Source: Paenibacillus sp. LS1 (GTDB lineage: Bacteria; Bacillota; Bacilli; Paenibacillales; Paenibacillaceae). From it: 64,000 bases of DNA. The position numbers and the translations under genes were made by a program. Location of the stretch: contig NZ_JAPDOE010000013.1 of NCBI RefSeq assembly GCF_026013365.1, forward strand, positions 1 through 64,000, written 5' to 3'. The notes beneath the pieces are model-generated. The model worked only from the letters and a program-made list of their open reading frames with translations. It had not been told where the DNA came from and did not search any database. Shown one piece after another: positions 8,322-16,295 of this stretch (position 1 is its first letter; every line of letters starts with the position of its first letter).

Positions 8322-11105
8322 CTACACCTGCTTGAATTCGATCCAATCAATCTGGAGACCTGGTTTGGTGAAGTCCAGTTTCAATTCATACAGTCCTGCT
8401 TCAAGATCTACTTTGACAAGCTTCTGTCTGATCCATTTGCCTTCTGTACCATTCGTTTGGATGGTGGTTACCAATTGGTCATTCAGGAGCAGGTTACATG
8501 CACTTTGAGCGAGTTCTGGCTCAGGGGACATGATCTGTACGATAATCCGGTAATGGCCGGCCTCGTCCACTTTCATATAGACGGGTTCAGCTACTTCAGG
8601 TTTCACCTGTGCGTTCTCAACAAGACCCTGAGCTTGTGCAGCAGATAGAGATGCATTCGCTTGGAACGAAGCGACGTTCTCCACGATCTCATGTTTTCTG
8701 CCGGACACCGGTGCATTCATGATGAACTTGCAGATGTTGATCGCAGAGCGTTGCAGCTCACCGCGAGTCAATGTTCCATTTTCCAAGGATTCAATCGTAT
8801 TATCGTCCCAGCCATTAATCTCTGCGCCGTAGTTCGGTACAACCATGTAGAGATCATTCTGCGCACGAACCATCCAATTGGTGTATTTGCGATCAGCCTC
8901 GCCACCTTCGGTCACATCGTTCATAATTGCCCACCAGTCGGTCATTACGATACCCTCGAAGTTCCATTCGCCACGCAAAATCGTGGTGTTCAGGTCGTAG
9001 TTGGATGCAGCCCAGTGCCCGTTAACCGGGTTGTAGGAGGTCATGATGGAGTTCGCTCCGCCTTCTTTTACTGCGATTTCGAACCCTTTCAGATAAATTT
9101 CACGCAGTGCACGTTCGGAGACAACAGCATCTACTTTGCTACGGTGTTTCTCCTGGTTGTTGCAGGCAAAGTGTTTCAGTGTGGCATTGGAACCACCCTT
9201 CATAATGCCTTTCGTACATGCTGCAGCAAATACACCCGAGATTAGTGGATCTTCAGAGAAGTACTCAAAGTTCCGACCATTGAGCGGGCTCCGGCGAATA
9301 TTCAGTCCAGGTCCGAGCAGGGTATCTACCTGATTTCTCAGCAGTTCCTGTCCTTCCATCACATACAACTCTTCAACGAGATCTTTGTTCCATGTCGCCG
9401 CAAGCAACGTACCAATGGATACCTGTGTTGCCTTCTCGCCACTATCCATACGAATACCGGACGGGCCATCTGCCGTACATGCTACCGGAATACCGTAGTT
9501 GAACAGGCTGTCGCTGACACCACCAAATGCGGATGCCGTTCCCGAAGTAACGAGCGGGCTGCTCATGCCTTCACCACGGACAATTGCCGCCAGATCCTGA
9601 TCACTCAGTTGAGCGATGAAGGTTTCCAGACTCACTTTGCCAGCCTTAACGTCACTCAGCTTGTGGCCCTGGTTGCCCGTCTGCTCCAGCGTTTGCGGGA
9701 GATTCTGCTCAATCCGGTTCGCCATGGATATCTTACGTTTCGGTACTTCTGCATAAGTCAGTTCATAAGATCCATCTTTCTTGCGCGAACCTGGTTTCAT
9801 CCGTGTAAAATCTTCAGTTGGGGCCATCGCTTCTTGCAGTTGCTCCACCAATTGAAGAGATTCAATACTATAGCCATCCTGGCCATCGATGCTGATGTGC
9901 TGCACTTGTTTCACACTGGTTCCTACATGCAGTCGATATGTGCCTTCTTCCAGAACGTATGCGGAAGCATGACCTGTAACACCCGCATCATCGTAGGATG
10001 CCATGTCATGGATCGGGAAGCTGATCGTCAGAAGTTCTGACTCGCCCGGCTGCAACAATCCTGTTTTGCCGAAAGCTACCAACGCCTTCACAGGTTGTCC
10101 CAGTTTACCTTGTGGCGCTTCATAATAAACTTGCACAACCTCTTTGCCCGCATATGTTGTACCGGAGTTAGTCACATTGACACGAACTTCAATGTAGGTT
10201 TCGCCGTCTTTGGACAATGATTTTGCTTCTTCGTGCTGGGCCAAAAACGTCGTATAAGACAGGCCGTAACCAAATTCAAACTGAACACGCTCAGGTCGAA
10301 ACGTTTCGAAATAACGATAACCTACATAGATATCTTCCTGATACAGGTTCTTGAACTCATTGCCGTAGTTGCTTGTCGAAGGGTAATCTTCGATGGAATA
10401 TGCAATCGTATCTGTCAGTTTACCGCTTGGTGTAACGTCCCCCGCCAGCACATCGGCAATTGCATTACCACCCTCCATACCGCCATGCCAGGAGTAAATT
10501 ACGCCTTGGATCGGATGTAGATACGTTTCGTTTAACCAGCTCATGTCGATGATATTTGAGACATTCAACACAACGATTGTGTGTTCAAACTGCGAAGTAA
10601 CTTGCTTCAACATCGCTTTCTCATCTTCTGTCAGTTGGTAACTTCCTGACGCATCCGCATTATCCTGGTCTTCTCCTGCTGTACGTCCAATCACAATAAT
10701 GGCTTTGCTGGATTTGCTTCTAGCCTGTGCAACAAGTTCATCCGTCAAAGGCATTTCTTTCTGATTCCATGGCTCGGCCGCCCATACTTTTCCGCCATCA
10801 TCAAATGGATTTTCCTCAATCCACTTCTCATAGACAGCTGCCAGCTCTTCATTGACCGTTATATTCTTTTTGCTGCGAAGACCATCCAATAGATTCGTTG
10901 TGTACGCCACATGAACACTACCGCCTGAACCCGTGCCGCTACGATAATAATTAACTTGAATGCGACCAAAAACTGAAACGTTTTCGTTTTCACGAAGTGG
11001 AAGCACTTGGCCTTCATTTCTGAGTAAAACGGCTCCTTCAGCAGCAACCGTACGACTAAACTCTGCAAACCCTTCCAATGGAACTCCGATTTGATGTGTG
11101 CTCAA
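8322..11105 (-). CDS. beta-glucosidase-type enzyme, GH3, with reversed domain order
   Basis: 927-residue GH3 enzyme. The order is unusual: the alpha/beta C-domain comes first (motifs VFGRIQVNYYRSGTGSGG, IIVIGRTAGEDQD, YSWHGGMEGGNAIADVL), then an Fn3 domain (VNVTNSGTTYAGKEVVQVYY), and only then the TIM barrel (ADGPSGIR, GPGLNIRRSPLNGRNFEYFSEDP cut to fragments such as NGRNFEYFSED, LKHFACNNQE). The predicted nucleophile is Asp723 in GIVMTDWWA. The last 90 residues look like a carbohydrate-binding beta-sandwich. Translation starts at TTG (11105) with AGGAGGG eight bases upstream. No signal peptide, so cytoplasmic. A 13-bp palindrome GAATAGACTATTC (11144-11156) just upstream could be an operator. 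Substrate likely a beta-linked glucoside or xyloside. Confidence 0.88.
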   Translation of the reverse strand: MSTHQIGVPLEGFAEFSRTVAAEGAVLLRNEGQVLPLRENENVSVFGRIQVNYYRSGTGSGGSVHVAYTTNLLDGLRSKKNITVNEELAAVYEKWIEENPFDDGGKVWAAEPWNQKEMPLTDELVAQARSKSSKAIIVIGRTAGEDQDNADASGSYQLTEDEKAMLKQVTSQFEHTIVVLNVSNIIDMSWLNETYLHPIQGVIYSWHGGMEGGNAIADVLAGDVTPSGKLTDTIAYSIEDYPSTSNYGNEFKNLYQEDIYVGYRYFETFRPERVQFEFGYGLSYTTFLAQHEEAKSLSKDGETYIEVRVNVTNSGTTYAGKEVVQVYYEAPQGKLGQPVKALVAFGKTGLLQPGESELLTISFPIHDMASYDDAGVTGHASAYVLEEGTYRLHVGTSVKQVQHISIDGQDGYSIESLQLVEQLQEAMAPTEDFTRMKPGSRKKDGSYELTYAEVPKRKISMANRIEQNLPQTLEQTGNQGHKLSDVKAGKVSLETFIAQLSDQDLAAIVRGEGMSSPLVTSGTASAFGGVSDSLFNYGIPVACTADGPSGIRMDSGEKATQVSIGTLLAATWNKDLVEELYVMEGQELLRNQVDTLLGPGLNIRRSPLNGRNFEYFSEDPLISGVFAAACTKGIMKGGSNATLKHFACNNQEKHRSKVDAVVSERALREIYLKGFEIAVKEGGANSIMTSYNPVNGHWAASNYDLNTTILRGEWNFEGIVMTDWWAIMNDVTEGGEADRKYTNWMVRAQNDLYMVVPNYGAEINGWDDNTIESLENGTLTRGELQRSAINICKFIMNAPVSGRKHEIVENVASFQANASLSAAQAQGLVENAQVKPEVAEPVYMKVDEAGHYRIIVQIMSPEPELAQSACNLLLNDQLVTTIQTNGTEGKWIRQKLVKVDLEAGLYELKLDFTKPGLQIDWIEFKQV

Positions 11106-11252
11106 TGATTTCCCTCCTGATTGTCATCCCCATATCTAAAAACGAATAGACTATTCTATGATCTGGTAGATTCACTTGTACATAGTCTCATATTAACAGA
11201 TTCTATCGGAAAATTAAATTCGATAAACATATGGATAATGCCTCCTATTTCG

Positions 11253-11280
11253 TTGAACTACAAGGCTATTGTGGTATACT
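11253..11280 (+). promoter_or_regulatory. strong sigma-A promoter of structured RNA
   Basis: TTGAAC (11253-11258), a 16-bp spacer and TATACT (11275-11280) preceded by TGG, i.e. an extended -10 element. Transcription should begin near 11287, directly before the first structured RNA unit. It is closer to consensus than most promoters in the window, consistent with a highly expressed non-coding RNA. Confidence 0.75.
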
Positions 11281-11286
11281 AGTGAT

Positions 11287-11525
11287 ATATACAAATTAGG
11301 AGCGTAATGCGCTCACCAGGGCTGCAACCCTTGGTTCCACTCCGCAGTGGACTTTAAATAAGATGCGGAACAGAGTAGTTAGTTGCATAACACATGGTAA
11401 TACGGAATATACTATATTTGGACCCTTAGGGTCACTGGGGAAGGCGACCCCTAGTTCCACTCCGCGGTGGACTTTAAATAAGACGCGGAACAGAGCTTTT
11501 AGTCGCCACCATATTGTAATTGTGA
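11287..11525 (+). ncRNA. tandem structured RNA, two pseudoknotted units (putative type III-like antitoxin)
   Basis: The transcript between the promoter and terminator holds two copies of a ~90-nt motif (unit 1 11300-11387, unit 2 11421-11507; period 119-120 nt). Each unit has a lead hairpin (GAGCG/CGCTC, replaced by GACCC/GGGTC in unit 2), a second hairpin with conserved bulged T, and a third hairpin CCACT-CCGC-RGTGG. The loop of hairpin 2 pairs with a distal strand (TGCAA with TTGCA; GGCGA with TCGCC in unit 2). The CCGC loop of hairpin 3 pairs with GCGG. Several stem positions differ between units yet keep pairing, which is direct covariation. The single-stranded stretch ACTTTAAATAAGA is invariant. 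No ORF with a ribosome-binding site lies in it. A tandem riboswitch is the main alternative. Confidence 0.7.
11300..11507 (+). repeat. two tandem imperfect ~90-bp repeats
   Basis: Units at 11300-11387 and 11421-11507 share a nearly identical core (from GTTCCACTCCGC to GCGGAACAGAG) and differ in the paired arms, where changes are compensated. The AT-rich spacer 11388-11420 is not repeated and might be a processing site. Confidence 0.85.
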
Positions 11526-11558
11526 AGGCGCGGGTTCTATCTACCTAGCGTCTTTTTT
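11526..11558 (+). terminator. intrinsic terminator between RNA repeats and nuclease gene
   Basis: AGGCGCGGGT (11526-11535) pairs with ACCT-A-GCGTCT (11543-11553, one bulged A and G-T wobbles), followed by TTTTTT. It sits 33 bp before the nuclease ATG, so it would let only a minority of transcripts reach the protein gene, as in known type III toxin-antitoxin loci. Confidence 0.75.
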
Positions 11559-11590
11559 AGTTTGTAAATAGAAATTGTGAGGGAACCTAT

Positions 11591-12271
11591 ATGCTCGAAA
11601 GGATATCATATGTCCACGACTTACACTCACTAGATGTAAAACCAAGAATAGATCAGATTAACCTAAAATTGCTCCTCGACTACTACATCAGCTATCTATT
11701 ACCATATCGATTTACATACCACTTGGGAGACGGCTCCATACTTCACTTAGATTTTAACAAAGAAAACTTTTGTCATCTTGTAGGCTTACAAAGTATTGTC
11801 AATAAAACTTTGAAGGAACGCGCAGCTTCAAAATATAGGGGCATGCCAGGTTTCAATGGTGTTATGAACGGTATAATTACGTTTGAAGATTTAAAAAAGA
11901 AAAACAAGGGTGGATTCAATAGTGTAAAAAGTAAATTAGTTAATTTCCATCTCATTCCCAAGCTACTTATGTCTTCAACACAAGTCGTTTACTACACTCA
12001 ACCGGTTAATAGTATTAATTGTGCCCTATTGATATTTGATGTGTATCACAATGCCTATATCCATCTTGGAATAGATAAAATAGTGGAAGGAACATATGTA
12101 GCAAGAACGTTTCTTATCGAACCGATAACACAAAAAAATTCGGGCACTACTTTCATTGATGGTCAAAAAGGACCCATACCCATTGTTAAGACTTTAAAAA
12201 AGTTAAGACCCGATACACAAGTAACAGCCTCTACTGCTATCACCATCACTAAATCATCAGATAACTATTAA
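11591..12271 (+). CDS. PBECR4-like nuclease domain protein (putative toxin)
   Basis: 226-residue protein resembling the PBECR4 family (phage Barnase-EndoU-ColicinE5/D-RelE-like nuclease 4). Visible traits are the N-terminal strand segment YRFTYHLGDGSILHLDF, the FCHLVGLQSI helix, the GIITFEDLKK segment, the helix-rich VNFHLIPKLLMSS region, and a C-terminal sheet with IHLGIDKIVEGTYVARTFLIEP. That family is assigned a ribonuclease-type fold; catalytic residues are not certain, but the histidines at the HLVG and YIHLG positions are candidates. The start has GAGGG seven bases upstream. No signal peptide or membrane segment. It is AT-richer than the flanking GH3 and LtrA genes and is preceded by two structured RNA repeats and a terminator. 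Toxin role is inference. Confidence 0.65.
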   Translation: MLERISYVHDLHSLDVKPRIDQINLKLLLDYYISYLLPYRFTYHLGDGSILHLDFNKENFCHLVGLQSIVNKTLKERAASKYRGMPGFNGVMNGIITFEDLKKKNKGGFNSVKSKLVNFHLIPKLLMSSTQVVYYTQPVNSINCALLIFDVYHNAYIHLGIDKIVEGTYVARTFLIEPITQKNSGTTFIDGQKGPIPIVKTLKKLRPDTQVTASTAITITKSSDNY

Positions 12272-12302
12272 TGGTGGCTCATCTGGGATCGATTTCAGGT
12301 AT

Positions 12303-12353
12303 AAACTAAATAACCGTTCTCCGGTATACTACTGGAAAACGGTTATTTAGTTT
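12303..12353. terminator. bidirectional terminator
   Basis: AAACTAAATAACCGTT (12303-12318) and its exact reverse complement (12338-12353) form a 16-bp stem with T runs on both strands. It serves both the nuclease gene (plus) and the LtrA gene (minus), marking the right border of the RNA/nuclease insertion. Confidence 0.85.
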
Positions 12354-12392
12354 GTTTTGCTACCTAGAAGGTTATAGAATTCCTTTGATATA

Positions 12393-13481
12393 TCAAGTCG
12401 TAAGTTTCGCATACACCAGGAAGAATAACATGTCTTCGCCCATGATGACATAGCCTGGAACTCGATAGACCAAATCTACAAGGACAAATGCCACCAGCAG
12501 CCCTACCATCACCGCCAGATGACGTGGCCGGAGTCGTAGATGTGCGTGTCTGTAGCGGTGGAACACAAGGGAGGTCGACAAGAAATACAGTAGCGCTGAT
12601 CCAAATACAAACCCGAGCATGAACACATAATTTAACTGATTCTGATATAACAACTGAATTGATGCGGCGATCATGCTCATGGAGATGTAGATGAACAGAT
12701 GGCCGTATATGATCGCTTGCCCGGCAGTCTGAATCTCTTTGCTGACCTTTTTCTCCACGTTGTCGAAGTACTGCCACCACATCGCAATGACAAAGATGGA
12801 CGTAAAGGCAGCAAACAAGATGGATTTCATGTCCCAATGATCGGCTTGCAGCACAGCGATAATGCTTACCACTGATTCACCCAGCAGGATAAGTGTAAAG
12901 AGTGCAAAACGTTCCAACAAGTGATGGGTCAGAACGGGTACTTTCACCAGATTTTTGCGTCCGATCAGCGGAAGTACGATGTCTACCGCAATTCCTACAT
13001 ACAAAATAACGTATCGTAACCAGGAATCGAAGAACAATGAGCCTGATGAGATCAATATGCCAATAAGGAAACAGATACCCAAGTAACGAGCCGCTCGCTG
13101 TTGATGCTCGCCTTTTGACTTGTGAGCCGTCAGATACTGAATCGCCGTAAACGCCCGTGAACCGATATACCCGATGAAGAAGGACAGATAGTATTGGTCA
13201 AAATGGGTAGAGAGGCTTGCCGTCATGACCATCACGGACAGGAGCTGAAGGATGAGGAATATTCGATGGATCAGGATGTCCTGACCATAGCGGTTAATAA
13301 ACAAGGTCTGACCGACCCATGCCCACCAAACAGGGATAAAGATAAGCACAAATTTCATTAAATATTCAAAAGTAATTACTCCGTGTTCGGCATGCAACAA
13401 GACATGACCCGCTTTGGAAACCGCTGCTACAAAGAGCAGATCGTAGAACAGCTCCAGCCAGGTAACCTTTTTCTCCATCAT
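12393..13481 (-). CDS. ltrA: LtrA family membrane protein
   Basis: 362-residue integral membrane protein with roughly ten hydrophobic segments, of the low-temperature-requirement A family. It begins with the family signature VTWLELFYDLLFVAAVSKAG and has FALFTLILLGESVVSII in the middle, both typical. The family was named from a Listeria cold-growth phenotype; molecular function is not established. Start ATGATG at 13481 with AAGGAG upstream. It stands alone between the bidirectional terminator and repeat copy B. Confidence 0.85.
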   Translation of the reverse strand: MMEKKVTWLELFYDLLFVAAVSKAGHVLLHAEHGVITFEYLMKFVLIFIPVWWAWVGQTLFINRYGQDILIHRIFLILQLLSVMVMTASLSTHFDQYYLSFFIGYIGSRAFTAIQYLTAHKSKGEHQQRAARYLGICFLIGILISSGSLFFDSWLRYVILYVGIAVDIVLPLIGRKNLVKVPVLTHHLLERFALFTLILLGESVVSIIAVLQADHWDMKSILFAAFTSIFVIAMWWQYFDNVEKKVSKEIQTAGQAIIYGHLFIYISMSMIAASIQLLYQNQLNYVFMLGFVFGSALLYFLSTSLVFHRYRHAHLRLRPRHLAVMVGLLVAFVLVDLVYRVPGYVIMGEDMLFFLVYAKLTT

Positions 13482-13538
13482 CCTTCGTTGCTCCTTTGGT
13501 TTTTCATTTACACATACACTTCGATGACGAATAACCCT

Positions 13539-13664
13539 CCAATCGCTGTTATCCCCAGATTTTTCGATTCCCTTTTCCTAAGGGAAAATCCGGGGATAGC
13601 GTATGCTTTCGAAGTAGCTTTCTTGCAGAAAGCTTGTAGCTTCGCTTTTTCAGGTTTTTTCTAG
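13539..13664. repeat. dispersed structured intergenic repeat, copy B
   Basis: Second copy of the element at 1427-1560, in the same orientation. The first arm is complete here: TATCCCC...GGGGATA enclosing CCCTTTT/AAGGG-type pairing; the second is CGAAGT...GCTTCG around CTTTC/GAAAG. Arms differ from copy A but still pair, suggesting selection on structure. It begins nine bases after the VOC dioxygenase stop, so it may act at that mRNA's 3' end. Confidence 0.6.
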
Positions 13665-13672
13665 AACTCTTA

Positions 13673-14629
13673 TTAATTCGCAGCTGTAGCAGAAACGAGC
13701 GTTCTTACCACGATCGGTTGCAGAGTGTCCTCAATTTGAGGGCGGTATTTCTCAAACCACTCTGGCAGCATCAATTTTTGTCCAAGCGAATCAGCAGGTT
13801 CATCTTTGGCAAAGCCCGGAGGATCGGTAGCAATCTCGAACAGAATGCCGCCAGCTTCTCTGAAGTAAATTGCGTTAAAGTACTGACGATCCCGAACAGG
13901 AGTCGGTTGATACCCGTAATCACGTACAGCTTCGCTCCACTGTGCATGCTCTTCATCGTCTTTTGCGCGCCATGCAATATGGTGCACGGTTCCTGCGCCG
14001 CCCATACCCAGAGGTATGCGGGTCACTGGAACATCTACGACATTACCGATATCCCCACTGGACCGGAAGCGGGCATACTCCTCATTTTCACCCACTCTGA
14101 CAAATCCCAGGATTTTCTCAAGAGCATCCATCGTTCTTTGCGGATTAACACTGAACAAGACAGCACCACCGAAGCCTTTGATCGCTTTATCTGTTGGAAT
14201 TCCTTCATGCGCCCAAGTGCTGGTTGCTCCTTCTTCCCGTTCAACAAGCTCAAGCCGCAGGCCTTCGCTATCTTCGAATTGAAGCAGCTCTTCATTGAAG
14301 CGACTTGTTTTGGTTACCTCAATGTTATACTGTTCCAACCGGTTCTGCCAGAAGCCAATCGACCCAGGAGGAATGACATAGGAAGTGATACCGACCTGAC
14401 CTCCGCCAATTTTGCCCCGTGGTGATCCAGCCGATGGGAAGAAGGTAATGATGGTACCCGGGCTTCCGTGCTCATCTCCAAAGTACAGATGATATACATC
14501 AGGTGCATCGAAGTTAATTGTTTTTTTCACGAGACGAAGTCCCAGAACTCCGGCATAAAAATCAACGTTGGCCTGTGGATCGCCTGCGAAAGCTGTAATA
14601 TGGTGAATACCTGCTGTTTGAATAGTCAT
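13673..14629 (-). CDS. ring-cleaving dioxygenase, VOC superfamily
   Basis: 318-residue protein with two glyoxalase/bleomycin-resistance/dioxygenase (VOC) modules. The N-terminal module starts GIHHITAFAGDPQANVDFYAGVLGLRLVKKT, here readable as GIHHITAF with a metal-ligand His, and the second has GTVHHIAWRAKDDEEH and GGILFEIATDPPGF with ligand His and Glu. This matches MhqO/MhqE-type hydroquinone-responsive dioxygenases of Bacillales, which cleave (hydro)quinones or catechols with Fe(II). Start with AAGGAGG upstream. Function against quinones is by family analogy. Confidence 0.88.
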   Translation of the reverse strand: MTIQTAGIHHITAFAGDPQANVDFYAGVLGLRLVKKTINFDAPDVYHLYFGDEHGSPGTIITFFPSAGSPRGKIGGGQVGITSYVIPPGSIGFWQNRLEQYNIEVTKTSRFNEELLQFEDSEGLRLELVEREEGATSTWAHEGIPTDKAIKGFGGAVLFSVNPQRTMDALEKILGFVRVGENEEYARFRSSGDIGNVVDVPVTRIPLGMGGAGTVHHIAWRAKDDEEHAQWSEAVRDYGYQPTPVRDRQYFNAIYFREAGGILFEIATDPPGFAKDEPADSLGQKLMLPEWFEKYRPQIEDTLQPIVVRTLVSATAAN

Positions 14630-14727
14630 GATTAATTCCTCCTTGGTTTGGTAAGCATGTTTTGGATTGATTTATAGTAAGTTTTCATTGTCTTTAAATT
14701 AAGATATATGATCTGGCGAATTGTATT

Positions 14728-14958
14728 CTAGTCGTTATTTTGATTGGCCTGTTCTTGTTTCAATTTATCAGGAGTCACGTCATCGCCGTTTGGATCATAG
14801 ATGGTTGCATTCAGCAGAATGTCGTTGACCGAACCGCGAAAAGTTTGCAAATATTCCTGGCGAAGACGAACCTGTTCCTCTTTCTCCATCTCCGTCAATC
14901 CGCCCTCTTTGGCTTTTCTTGAAAGTTCATTTATTCTGGTCAATGTTGGGATCATCAT
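14728..14958 (-). CDS. DUF896 family protein (YnzC-like)
   Basis: 76-residue cytoplasmic protein with the DUF896 pattern: LTRINELSRKAKEGGLTEME, then EEQVRLRQEYLQTFR near residue 35 and a short tail. Bacillus YnzC folds as a small helical hairpin; function is unclear and has been linked loosely to the SOS region. GAGGAG precedes the start. Stands alone. Confidence 0.88.
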   Translation of the reverse strand: MMIPTLTRINELSRKAKEGGLTEMEKEEQVRLRQEYLQTFRGSVNDILLNATIYDPNGDDVTPDKLKQEQANQNND

Positions 14959-15139
14959 CTTGATCTCTCCTCATGTAATGGATTAAAGATATTTGTTTTT
15001 GGTCGTTATTTATATTTAAATTAAATATCTTAAGTTAAAGATAAATGATTTGTGAGCGGTTGTCAACATTTTTAACAAAATTAAATTGCTGCACCGTTCC
15101 TCTGCTCTACTCCATGTTGCTTTAAGTATGACTCCAAAC

Positions 15140-15189
15140 AAAAAAAGGGCTAGCTCCGCAGTAATTTCACTTACTACGAACCTAGCCCT
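15140..15189 (-). terminator. intrinsic terminator of ydjFGHI-like operon
   Basis: AGGGCTAG (15146-15153) pairs with CTAGCCCT (15182-15189) with inner GTAA/TTAC pairing; minus-strand T run from plus-strand AAAAAA. It lies 17 bp after the YdjI stop. Confidence 0.85.
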
Positions 15190-15205
15190 ACCTGTATTTG
15201 TTTGA

Positions 15206-16249
15206 TTAGCCCAGCTTTTGACCACAATTCGGACAGAAGTTGGCTCCTTCATTTTTGGCACCACAGTTCGGGCAGAAGTTTGGCTTCTTGTTGCCCTCTG
15301 TAGATGAAGAGTTACCTGAATCACCGTTGCTATTTCCCGCTGGTTTCTGGTCGTTATTTTGATTCTGAGACGAATTGGAATTATTGTTCTGGTTTTGGCC
15401 TTGGTTCTGGTTCATGTTTTTCATCATTTCATTGGCCATGTTCATACCCATCATCATACCAGCCATATCCGAAGCTGCGCCACCGCCCTGAACTTTACCG
15501 GATGAGATGCCGTCTGTCATGCTGACCTGTTGATACTTTTGCAGATTACCAATCATCTCATGCGAAGCGGTCTTTGTAATCATATCCTGAATCTCTTTTG
15601 GATAGTTGAAGCTCATCACTTGGAAACCGGTAATCCCAATACCGATATCCATCATCTGCATATCCAGATCTTCCTGAATTCCCTTGGCAATATCCGATGC
15701 ATTGGCCTGCAGGTTGAACATATCTTTCCCTTCACGGCTAATCCATTTCATTAGAAGTTGATCCAGCACTGAAGTGATTCGGATTTTGACATCCTCGACC
15801 AGATAACTCTGTTTGATGCCTGCAATCTTATCAATTAGGGTCACGTAGTCACTTACTTTGAAATTAAATGTGCCGTTGGCCCGAATCGGCATCCCGCCCG
15901 GAAGTTGTGGTGTTGGAATCAATACCGGACTTTGCGTACCCCAGCGCACGGTGAACTCTTTTGTATTTACAAACAATACTTCCACCCGCATGCCGCTGTT
16001 GAATCCAAATTTGAACCCTTTTAAGGTAGAAAGGAACGGAATGATCTCGGAATCAATATTAAATGATCCTTCGTCCTCGAAAATGCCTTCCACTTTACCG
16101 TTATTCAGGAAGATGGCATCCTGACCGGAACGGATAATGAGTTTACTCCCCTTCTTAATCTCCCGGTTGCTCCACTTCCAAAATATCATGTCATCTCTGA
16201 ACTCTTCCCATTCAACCACATTCGAAAATTGATTTCTGAAAAATCCCAT
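15206..16249 (-). CDS. ydjI: SPFH-domain protein with C-terminal zinc ribbon (YdjI-like)
   Basis: About 347 residues. It starts MGFFRNQFSNVVEWEEF, typical of YdjI, followed by an SPFH (stomatin/flotillin-like) domain. A low-complexity Asn/Gln linker precedes a zinc ribbon with FCPNCGAKNEGANFCPNCG. In Bacillus subtilis YdjI works with the PspA-like YdjF and YdjG/YdjH in an envelope-stress response. Three in-frame ATGs cluster at 16261, 16255 and 16249; I prefer 16249 from homology and spacing. Last gene of a four-gene block, closed by the terminator at 15146. Confidence 0.85.
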   Translation of the reverse strand: MGFFRNQFSNVVEWEEFRDDMIFWKWSNREIKKGSKLIIRSGQDAIFLNNGKVEGIFEDEGSFNIDSEIIPFLSTLKGFKFGFNSGMRVEVLFVNTKEFTVRWGTQSPVLIPTPQLPGGMPIRANGTFNFKVSDYVTLIDKIAGIKQSYLVEDVKIRITSVLDQLLMKWISREGKDMFNLQANASDIAKGIQEDLDMQMMDIGIGITGFQVMSFNYPKEIQDMITKTASHEMIGNLQKYQQVSMTDGISSGKVQGGGAASDMAGMMMGMNMANEMMKNMNQNQGQNQNNNSNSSQNQNNDQKPAGNSNGDSGNSSSTEGNKKPNFCPNCGAKNEGANFCPNCGQKLG

Positions 16250-16295
16250 ACTCATTCCCATCCCTTCTATTTAACATACTTCGCAGACTCGTTTA

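Noticed and set aside
11287..11525. Tandem CRISPR-like or glycine-type tandem riboswitch
   Set aside because: Two units with 120-nt period and pseudoknots do not fit CRISPR; the glycine aptamer core is absent. The tandem-riboswitch idea remains as an alternative, not the main call.
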